The position numbers and the translations under genes were made by a program. A stretch of DNA of 11,844 bases from JBHIET01 sp046760785 (GTDB lineage Bacteria > Chloroflexota > Anaerolineae > B4-G1), in contig JBHIET010000094.1 of assembly GCA_046760785.1 (NCBI GenBank), positions 1 through 11,844 of the forward strand. Direction: 5' to 3'. The notes beneath the pieces are model-generated. The model did no database searches, was not told the DNA's origin, and saw only the letters and a program-made list of their open reading frames with translations. Within the stretch, counting starts at the first letter, position 1; every line of letters starts with the position of its first letter. This document shows, piece after piece, positions 1-4,704 of the stretch.

Positions 1-34
1 TACCCTTCGTCTACGCTCAGGACGTAGCTCAGGA
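1..34. repeat. Partial short palindromic repeat (CCTTCG..CTCAGG type)
   Basis: Positions 4-22 read CCCTTCGTCTACGCTCAGG. The reverse complement matches positions 8872-8890 inside the EF-G gene at 15 of 19 bases. A small hairpin is possible between CTACG at 11-15 and CGTAG at 23-27, and GCTCAGGA is directly repeated at 15-22 and 27-34. Repeats of this type are common in intergenic DNA of Chloroflexota-like genomes; that is family knowledge, not something shown here. The element may continue beyond the left edge. Confidence 0.5.
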
Positions 35-168
35 TGCGATTTGGCTATGAGCTGTACAATCGCTGTTACGATTTCCAGGGGTGCGAAAAACAGGCTAAAG
101 GTTATCCTTGAACAAGTGGGACTCCGCCCACCTGCCAGGGTCTCCCAGAGATTGCCGACGGTGCATAG
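35..168. other. Non-coding leader region of the small membrane protein gene
   Basis: No convincing ORF is seen here. A TACAAT box at 55-60 could be a -10 element but has no good -35 at the right distance. GTGGG and CCCAC at about 117-132 can form a 5-bp hairpin. No strong Shine-Dalgarno sequence precedes the ATG at 169. Confidence 0.3.
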
Positions 169-387
169 ATGAGCGAGAGGAAGGGCCGCAATAACGGTTG
201 GAGGCAATTGAGGATCATCGTGAGGCTGGCGGTGATAGCCTTTGCTTCTGTCCTCGCAGTGACCGCCAGTAACTATGTGAGCCGTGAGGCGCAGGTGGTG
301 CTGGCCGGGGTGCTTTGCGGGTTAGGGGTGATGATCACGATCGGTATGCTCATCATTCTTGTCCGTCAGTATGATCGCGAGGATTGA
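169..387 (+). CDS. Small two-helix membrane protein, unknown function
   Basis: This 72-residue protein has a basic N-terminus (residues 2-15, rich in Arg, Lys and Asn). Two hydrophobic segments follow at about residues 16-35 and 43-65, with a short polar turn (SNYVSREAQ) between them. It ends in a charged tail, RQYDRED. The layout suggests a helical hairpin in the cytoplasmic membrane with both ends in the cytoplasm by the positive-inside rule. I do not recognise the family. The RBS is weak and the gene stands alone, so its reality rests on the clear membrane-protein composition. A stem-loop at 469-510 lies downstream and could end its transcript. It has no evident functional link to the kinase gene that follows, which has its own promoter. 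Confidence 0.6.
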   Translation: MSERKGRNNGWRQLRIIVRLAVIAFASVLAVTASNYVSREAQVVLAGVLCGLGVMITIGMLIILVRQYDRED

Positions 388-468
388 ACGATGAACCGGA
401 GCAATTCCAACCGTGCTCTTGCGCTGTGGTGGCGCTGCAGACTGAGCCAGGGCAAGCTAGAGGGACAC

Positions 469-510
469 CGGGGTCGCGTGAATTCTTGGTTTTGCCCCCT
501 GGCGACCCCG
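469..510 (+). terminator. Stem-loop downstream of the small membrane protein gene
   Basis: CGGGGTCGC (469-477) and GCGACCCCG (502-510) are perfect 9-bp complements around a 24-base loop. The loop contains TTGCCCCCTG, which can also pair with CAGGGCAA upstream at about 448-455, so alternative folds exist. There is no T-run, so it is not a classical intrinsic terminator. It may be a terminator, an mRNA 3' stabiliser or an operator-like palindrome for the promoter at 538. Confidence 0.4.
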
Positions 511-537
511 TACACACAGCTCCGGCGCTGCGAAGTT

Positions 538-566
538 TTGACTTCTGCGCAGGATTGGTCTATACT
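538..566 (+). promoter_or_regulatory. Sigma-70 promoter of the hybrid kinase gene
   Basis: TTGACT (538-543) and TATACT (561-566) are separated by exactly 17 bases, each one mismatch from consensus. Transcription would begin near 573, giving a 5' UTR of about 140 bases before the chosen kinase start at 713. No other gene lies between, so the kinase is the likely target. Confidence 0.75.
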
Positions 567-702
567 ATTTTAGATAGCCTGAGGCGGTGGGAGCATCCTG
601 CCGTGGCCCAAGGCCCTTCCCCGTCGAGGTGCGACAGGTGTTCTGGCGTCGGAACGCATCGAGGCTGGAGGAGTGCCATCGTCCGGATGACCGCCAGCGA
701 GC

Positions 703-707
703 GAGGA
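703..707 (+). promoter_or_regulatory. RBS supporting the kinase start at 713
   Basis: GAGGA is placed 5 bases before ATG 713. The upstream in-frame GTG at 587 would add 42 residues of low-complexity Arg/Pro-rich sequence with no domain and lies only about 14 bases from the predicted transcription start. ATG 740, just before the REC domain, has a GGAAG 5 bases upstream and remains an alternative. Confidence 0.5.
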
Positions 708-712
708 AAAGC

Positions 713-2353
713 ATGCAGAAGTTCTCTCCGGAAGAAACAATGGACGTTCGATTTCTGATTATTGACGACAGTCCCGATCTCGTCGAAGCCCTGACTCACA
801 TCCTTTCCAACGAGGGCTACCAGGTCGAGTCCTGCCGCAATGGGGAGAGTGGCTGGGACCGCCTTGTGGCAGGAGCGGAGCGAAGGGCTCTTATGCCGGA
901 CTTGTTGTTGCTTGACCTGAACATGCCCGGTGTTGACGGTATGACACTCCTGCGCCGCATACGGGCCGACGAGCGCTTTGCACTCCTGCCCGTGGTCATT
1001 CTCACCGTGGAGGTTGATTCGGACATCCGGGTGAGGGCGTTGGAGGCAGGGGCGAACGACTATCTCCCCAAGCCGGTTCAGGCCGTTGAGTTGCTGGCCC
1101 GCGTGAGGGCGCTGCTCGGTTTGAAACTGGCCGAACGTCGTCAGCAGCGAAGGATGGAGCACCTGATCGAGGCGGGTAGGATCCTTCTGTCTACGCTCGA
1201 TCTGGACAGTGTGTTGCAGCGCGTTATGCAGATCGCTATGGTCGAGATGGACGCAGAGGGTGCATCTGTCTGGCTGCGTGGTTCGGGTGGCGACCTCGAA
1301 TGCAGGGCGGTTTTTGGAGGCGGTGCGGACCGTCTGCTGGGGATGCGGGTGGGGCCCGGACTGGGCATTGCCGGTTGGGCGCTTCAGCGCAAGCAATCGG
1401 TCCTCGTGCCCGATGCGCAGGCCGACCCCCGCTTCTACCGAGAGGTGAGTGAGCAGATCGGCTTCCACGTCCGTGACCTCGTCGCTGTGCCGCTCCTTGT
1501 GAGGGAGAAGCGTATTGGTGTCCTGGAGGCGGTCAACAAGAAGCGAGCCCCATTCTCGCCTGCCGATCTCGCGTGGATGGAGGCGTTGGCTTCTCTCGCC
1601 GCCGCTGCTGTCGAAAATGCGCGGCTTTTCCAGGCATTGCGGCAAGGCACCGTCCAACTGCAAGCGCGCAACGAGGAACTGGACGCCTTTGCCCACACCG
1701 TGGCCCATGGCCTCAAGAGTCCCGTGGCTCATATCGTTGGCCTTGCGGAGACTTTGGAGGAGAGCTACGCCGGGATACCAGATGAGGATCTACGCAGCTA
1801 TCTACGCAAGATGGCGAGGAGCGGACGCAAGATGAGCAGTATCATTGATGGGTTGTTGCTGCTGGCCAGGGTGCGGAAGATGGAGGTGGAGATGAGGCCA
1901 CTGGATATGGAGAGCATCGTAGTTGAGGCGATGCAGCGGGTGGCCGGCATAATCCAGGAACGCCAGGCCGAGATCGTCTTGCCTGAGACCTGGCCATTGG
2001 CGCTGGGCTACACCCCGTGGGTGGAAGAGATTTGGGTCAACTATCTCAGCAACGCCATCAAGTATGGCGGTCAGCCGCCGTGCGTGGAACTGGGCGCGGT
2101 GGCGGAATCGGACGGTATGGTGCGTTTCTGGGTACGCGACAATGGCCCTGGTCTTGCGCCAGAGGCTCAGGCCCGGTTGTTCACTCCATTTACACGGCTC
2201 GACCAGGTTCGCGCGAAAGGACATGGGCTAGGGTTGTCTATCGTGCAGCGTATCGTGGAAAAGCTCGGCGGGCAGGTGGGGGTGGAGAGTGAAGTGGGCC
2301 AGGGAAGCGTCTTTACCTTTACTCTGACAGGTGCGCCCGGTGCAGGAACGTAG
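713..2353 (+). CDS. Response regulator-GAF-histidine kinase hybrid
   Basis: This 546-residue cytoplasmic two-component protein has no membrane segment. An N-terminal receiver domain (about 11-135) shows the acidic pair D18/D19, phospho-acceptor D68 in LLLLDLN, T98 and K120 in YLPKP, so it should accept phosphate. A GAF domain (about 150-305) is a likely ligand or redox sensor. A HisKA-type dimerisation region (about 320-385) has H332, and a HATPase_c domain (about 430-540) has the N-box (N443/N447), G1 box DNGPG (476-480), F-box and G2 box GHGLGLSI. Oddly, the residue after the histidine is Gly (AHGLKSP) where the family nearly always has Asp or Glu. The protein is therefore probably an intermediate that receives phosphate or a protein signal at REC and signals through the kinase module. 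No partner regulator is adjacent. The start choice (713 or 740) does not affect the domains. Confidence 0.9.
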   Translation: MQKFSPEETMDVRFLIIDDSPDLVEALTHILSNEGYQVESCRNGESGWDRLVAGAERRALMPDLLLLDLNMPGVDGMTLLRRIRADERFALLPVVILTVEVDSDIRVRALEAGANDYLPKPVQAVELLARVRALLGLKLAERRQQRRMEHLIEAGRILLSTLDLDSVLQRVMQIAMVEMDAEGASVWLRGSGGDLECRAVFGGGADRLLGMRVGPGLGIAGWALQRKQSVLVPDAQADPRFYREVSEQIGFHVRDLVAVPLLVREKRIGVLEAVNKKRAPFSPADLAWMEALASLAAAAVENARLFQALRQGTVQLQARNEELDAFAHTVAHGLKSPVAHIVGLAETLEESYAGIPDEDLRSYLRKMARSGRKMSSIIDGLLLLARVRKMEVEMRPLDMESIVVEAMQRVAGIIQERQAEIVLPETWPLALGYTPWVEEIWVNYLSNAIKYGGQPPCVELGAVAESDGMVRFWVRDNGPGLAPEAQARLFTPFTRLDQVRAKGHGLGLSIVQRIVEKLGGQVGVESEVGQGSVFTFTLTGAPGAGT

Positions 2354-2369
2354 CCTTTGGCAGACAGGA

Positions 2370-2398
2370 CGGGGCAGCTTCGCGTCGCCCCGGCTTTT
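2370..2398 (+). terminator. Probable intrinsic terminator after the kinase gene
   Basis: CGGGGC (2370-2375) pairs with GCCCCG (2387-2392) around an 11-base loop, followed after GC by TTTT at 2395-2398 and then GTT. It lies 17 bases after the kinase stop. The stem is short and the T-run modest, so strength is uncertain. Confidence 0.5.
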
Positions 2399-2550
2399 GT
2401 TCCCAGCGCCCTCCCTTGCCCGATCAGATCGCCCTGACCGTCAAAGACGAGGATCGTTGACACCCCTCTTACGCTGTAGCGGTGTTGTGCCCTGCCTGGC
2501 TGAGCAGGCTCAGCCGCACCACCCGCGTTTGTCCCTCCAGATAGCTGTTC
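2399..2550. other. Intergenic region, no gene seen
   Basis: No supported ORF is seen on either strand. A hairpin GGCTGAG-CAGG-CTCAGCC lies at 2498-2515 with no T-run. A 155-residue minus-strand ORF crosses this region but runs back into the kinase gene and over the promoter, so it is most likely chance. Confidence 0.4.
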
Positions 2551-2576
2551 TGCCAGACTTGACAACTTGCCAGACT
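2551..2576. repeat. Direct repeats overlapping the -35 region
   Basis: TGCCAGACT occurs at 2551-2559 and 2568-2576, a 17-base period. The two copies flank and touch the TTGACA box. This is a plausible tandem operator for a regulator, but no regulator gene is next to it, and a chance repeat is possible. Confidence 0.35.
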
Positions 2577-2586
2577 GGGGTATAAT
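2559..2586 (+). promoter_or_regulatory. Consensus sigma-70 promoter of the leader/operon
   Basis: TTGACA (2559-2564) and TATAAT (2581-2586) are both perfect consensus hexamers with a 16-base spacer. The predicted start is near 2592-2594, only about 10 bases before the AGGAGG of the leader ORF. No other comparably strong promoter is seen before the GNAT-HAD-ABC-EF-G-methyltransferase array, so it probably drives that whole array. A near-constitutive promoter of this strength fits control by a downstream attenuator. Confidence 0.85.
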
Positions 2587-2602
2587 ATGGCCCATCTTGT
2601 TG

Positions 2603-2608
2603 AGGAGG
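2603..2608 (+). promoter_or_regulatory. Strong RBS of the leader ORF
   Basis: A perfect AGGAGG lies 6 bases before GTG 2615, which decides the start. The ATG at 2610 is only 1 base away and in another frame, so it is too close to be used. Such a strong site so near the transcript 5' end, with no large ORF behind it, argues for a translated leader peptide. Confidence 0.65.
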
Positions 2609-2614
2609 TATGAC

Positions 2615-2707
2615 GTGCGCACTGCAAAGTTCATCGTTGCTGCGCCCTGGCTCCGTGATAACGGAGCGGGTCGGTTGCTGCCTTGTCACAGTGCGCCTGT
2701 TTGCTAA
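2615..2707 (+). CDS. Putative 30-residue leader peptide
   Basis: A GTG start with an ideal AGGAGG is followed by 30 codons and TAA at 2705-2707. The product begins MRTAKFIVAAPWLRDNG and ends in LPCHSAPVC. No known family is recognised and no run of one amino acid is seen, so amino-acid starvation control is unlikely; drug- or peptide-dependent ribosome stalling is more plausible. The ORF spans a perfect 7-bp hairpin, GCTCCGT-GATA-ACGGAGC (2650-2667). Its first and last codons contain the paired segments 1 and 2 of the putative attenuator. It ends about 22 bases before the terminator stem, a typical attenuator geometry. Its translation is inferred only from the RBS and geometry. Confidence 0.5.
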   Translation: MRTAKFIVAAPWLRDNGAGRLLPCHSAPVC

Positions 2708-2728
2708 GGACTGACATAAAGTCACCGC

Positions 2729-2763
2729 AGGCCGTGGGCGCACGCGACACCCATGGCCTTTTT
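2729..2763 (+). terminator. Intrinsic terminator T1 of the leader
   Basis: AGGCCGTGGG (2729-2738) pairs with CCCATGGCCT (2750-2759) with one G-T wobble around an 11-base loop, running directly into TTTTT (2759-2763). No gene precedes it other than the 30-codon leader, so it would end most transcripts from the consensus promoter before the acetyltransferase gene. Confidence 0.75.
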
Positions 2764-2789
2764 CATTCTACTCCTCTTCTGCGCTTTGC

Positions 2790-2826
2790 AAGGCCGTGGG
2801 CGATATCCACGGCCTTCTTGTTTGTT
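2790..2826 (+). terminator. Second terminator-like hairpin T2
   Basis: AAGGCCGTGG (2790-2799) pairs perfectly with CCACGGCCTT (2807-2816) around a 7-base loop, followed by CTTGTTTGTT. AGGCCGTGGGCG is shared with T1 (2729-2740 and 2791-2802), so T1 and T2 arms can exchange partners. The tail is T-rich but interrupted, so it may be a back-up terminator or part of the same switch. Confidence 0.55.
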
Positions 2827-2859
2827 AGCCGATGCTTCTGGTAAAGCAGAGGATAAACT

Positions 2860-3876
2860 ATGTCTACAAAACTACTACTACCTGAAAACTTCGCGGCCCG
2901 TCCGGCGACGATGGATGATGTGGAGGCAGTTGTCGAACTCTTGAACGCCTGCTCCATTGAGCAAATCGGCAGGCCACGGGTCGAGGTGGACGAGATTCGC
3001 ACCGATTGGCAGCAGCCCACCTTCAACCTGGAGACCGACACGCTGGTTGTGTTCGCGCCCGATGGCAAGCTCGCGGGCCACGCCGCGCTGTGGGATAGCG
3101 GGCCGCATGTGCGCATCTTTGTCGCCGGGGACGTGCATCCCGAATACAAGGGCCAGGGCATCGGCACGTCTCTTTGCCAATGGGCGGAAGAGCGCGCACG
3201 GCAGGCTGTCTCCAAAGCACCGGAGGGTGCTCGTGTGGTGCTGATGCAGGAAAAGTTGAGCACCAATGAACCGGCCCGGGCGTTGCTGCGCGAACAGGGC
3301 TACCAACTGGTGCGCCACGGCTTTCGCATGGTCATCGAGATGAATGGGCTGCCGCCAGAGCCAATCGTGCCCGCTGGGTTAACCATCCGTACCTTCGCCC
3401 GCGAGCGAGATGCCCGCGCTGTGGTTCAAGCGGTGCGGGAGGCGTTCCAGGATCACTGGGGGTACGTGGAGCAGCCCTTCGAAGAGGAGTACCAGGAGTG
3501 GGTGCATTGGATGGACAACGATCCCAGGTACGACCCGTCACTTTGGTTTCTGGCGGTGGATGGCGAAGAGATTGCCGGTTTGTCGTTGTGCTGTCCCAGG
3601 ACGGTCGAAGACCCGGAGATGGGCTGGGTCGATGCGTTGGGCGTGCGGCGGCCCTGGCGGCGACGGGGGCTGGCGCTGGCGCTGCTTCATCACAGCTTCG
3701 GCGAGCTCTACCGGCGCGGCAAGCGCAAGGTGGGCCTGGGGGTGGACGCGCAGAGCCTCACTGGTGCCACCCGTCTTTACAAGAAGGCTGGGATGCACGT
3801 GGATCGTCGGTATGACACGTATGAGAACGAATTGCGTCCCGGCGAGGACCTGAGCACGCAGTCCATGGTTAGCTAG
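2860..3876 (+). CDS. Tandem-GNAT N-acetyltransferase
   Basis: This 338-residue cytoplasmic protein carries two GNAT domains, in the layout of mycothiol synthase-like proteins. The N-terminal domain (about 10-160) has the acetyl-CoA loop HPEYKGQGIG (93-102). The C-terminal domain (about 172-325) has VRRPWRRRGLA (262-272), followed by the typical GATRLYKKAGM segment. Both P-loop motifs look intact, so either could bind acetyl-CoA. It would transfer an acyl group to an amine; the substrate is unknown and could be a small metabolite or an antibiotic. The start is fixed by AGAGG at 2848-2852, 7 bases before ATG. It is the first full gene after the attenuator, and its stop codon lies inside the left arm of the palindromic element at 3871-4020. 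The MshD assignment itself is not supported beyond domain layout. Confidence 0.85.
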   Translation: MSTKLLLPENFAARPATMDDVEAVVELLNACSIEQIGRPRVEVDEIRTDWQQPTFNLETDTLVVFAPDGKLAGHAALWDSGPHVRIFVAGDVHPEYKGQGIGTSLCQWAEERARQAVSKAPEGARVVLMQEKLSTNEPARALLREQGYQLVRHGFRMVIEMNGLPPEPIVPAGLTIRTFARERDARAVVQAVREAFQDHWGYVEQPFEEEYQEWVHWMDNDPRYDPSLWFLAVDGEEIAGLSLCCPRTVEDPEMGWVDALGVRRPWRRRGLALALLHHSFGELYRRGKRKVGLGVDAQSLTGATRLYKKAGMHVDRRYDTYENELRPGEDLSTQSMVS

Positions 3877-4020
3877 CTTCCGGTACAAAACCATTTTCCG
3901 TTGCTCTCAGCCCCCGTTCCGGGGGCGATTTAGGCGCAAGACCGCGTCAAAAAGAGGCCATTTCTTGCACGAGCCGCCCCCGAGACGGGGGCTAGAGCAG
4001 TTTTGTACCGAGAACTAGCT
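3871..4020. repeat. 150-bp inverted-repeat element (MITE-like)
   Basis: The outer arms at 3871-3891 and 4000-4020 are inverted repeats matching at 18 of 21 bases, including a perfect CGGTACAAAAC. Inside, TGCTCT(C)AGCCCCCG...CGGGGGCG at about 3902-3927 is matched in inverted orientation at 3975-3999. Each inner unit is itself a hairpin: GCCCCCG-TTC-CGGGGGC (3910-3926) and GCCCCCG-AGA-CGGGGGC (3976-3992). GCGCAAG (3933-3939) and CTTGCAC (3964-3970) continue the symmetry. It has no coding capacity. It could be a non-autonomous mobile element, a REP/BIME-type palindrome or an intercistronic mRNA stabiliser. It does not carry a T-run on the + strand. Confidence 0.7.
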
Positions 4021-4026
4021 AGCCAA

Positions 4027-4704
4027 ATGACAAATGAGCAATTGGCCAATGGCGAAGTTCGAGCGGTGATCTTCGACTACGGCGGCGTGCTGATGCGCAC
4101 CATTGATCCCACGCCTCGCCGCGAACTGGAACGGCGACTTGGGCTGCCGCCAGGTGGGGCGACCAAGCTGGTGTTCGAAAGCCTGCTCTGGAACGAGGTC
4201 CAACTTGGTCGTGTCAGCAGTGCGGAGTTCTGGGCCGACGTGGGCCAGCGGGCGGAGCTGAGTGCCGAGGGGTTGGCAAAGTTTCGGCGGACTTTCTGGG
4301 CCGGTGACCGGCTGGACGAAGAGCTGGTAGCCCTCATCCGCCACCTGCGCGACGAGGGCTACCGCACTGCCCTACTCAGCAATGCCCCGACCAGCCTGCC
4401 CCAACATCTGGAGCGACTGGGCATCGCCGATGCCTTCGAGGTCGTCGTCGTCTCCGGCTGCGAGGGGCTGATGAAGCCTGACCCGGCCATCTTCCACCTG
4501 ACGTTAGAGCGGCTGGGTGTCGAGCCACAGCAGGCGGTCTTTGTGGACGACATGGTGCACAACGTGGACGCCGCCCGTGAGTTGGGCATCCACACGGTGC
4601 AGTTTGTTGACCTGGCCACGTCGCTGGCGGAGTTGGAGGCGTTGCTGGGACATCCGATTCAAATCTCAAAGCCCGGTATAGGGGGCAAGTGTTATGACAT
4701 CTGA
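4027..4704 (+). CDS. HAD superfamily hydrolase (subfamily IA)
   Basis: This 225-residue soluble protein is likely a phosphatase or other HAD hydrolase. Motif I is VIFDYGGVL with nucleophile D17, motif II is LLSNAP with S118, motif III is K150 in LMKPDP, and motif IV is VFVDDMVHNV with D174/D175. An alpha-helical cap lies between motifs I and II (about 25-105). The usual second Asp of motif I (D-x-D) is Gly19 here, as in the 'FDxGGVL' branch that includes YihX-like proteins, so catalysis may rely on another general acid. Substrate is unknown. ATG 4027 is chosen because an upstream in-frame TTG (4003) lies inside the palindromic element; GTG 4066 is too close to motif I. The RBS is poor. It overlaps the next gene by 11 bases, suggesting translational coupling with the ABC exporter. 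Confidence 0.85.
   Translation: MTNEQLANGEVRAVIFDYGGVLMRTIDPTPRRELERRLGLPPGGATKLVFESLLWNEVQLGRVSSAEFWADVGQRAELSAEGLAKFRRTFWAGDRLDEELVALIRHLRDEGYRTALLSNAPTSLPQHLERLGIADAFEVVVVSGCEGLMKPDPAIFHLTLERLGVEPQQAVFVDDMVHNVDAARELGIHTVQFVDLATSLAELEALLGHPIQISKPGIGGKCYDI

Larger units (their letters stand above)
2592..2763 (+). promoter_or_regulatory. Putative ribosome-mediated transcription attenuator
   Basis: Four segments can form mutually exclusive pairs. Segment 1 (2617-2624, GCGCACTG, at the leader start codon) is perfectly complementary to segment 2 (2689-2696, CAGTGCGC, near the leader stop). Segment 2 (2691-2697, GTGCGCC) is also perfectly complementary to segment 3 (2737-2743, GGCGCAC), extendable by three wobble pairs to 2734. 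Segment 3 covers the loop-proximal 5' arm of the terminator at 2729-2763. A ribosome stalled early in the leader would free segment 2 to break the terminator. A ribosome at the stop codon would mask segment 2 and allow termination. The folding is inferred from complementarity; no energies were computed. Confidence 0.6.

Noticed and set aside
391..573. 60-codon + strand ORF after the small membrane protein
   Set aside because: It contains the stem-loop at 469-510 and the promoter at 538-566, has no RBS and no recognisable content.
560..1732. 390-codon minus-strand ORF opposite the hybrid kinase
   Set aside because: It is a mirror of a GC-rich coding frame, rich in His, Gln and Arg without any recognisable domain, and lacks a start context; the + strand protein has complete motifs.
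2167..2634. 155-codon minus-strand ORF over the 2399-2634 gap
   Set aside because: It runs antisense into the kinase's conserved ATP-binding region and over a consensus promoter and leader; composition is not family-like. A decayed gene fragment cannot be fully excluded.
2615..2707. Amino-acid biosynthesis-type attenuator (trp or his style)
   Set aside because: The leader has no run of a single amino acid and the downstream genes are not biosynthetic.
3910..3992. GCCCCCG hairpins as CRISPR repeats or classical terminators
   Set aside because: Only two inverted copies with no regular spacers, and no T-run follows either hairpin.
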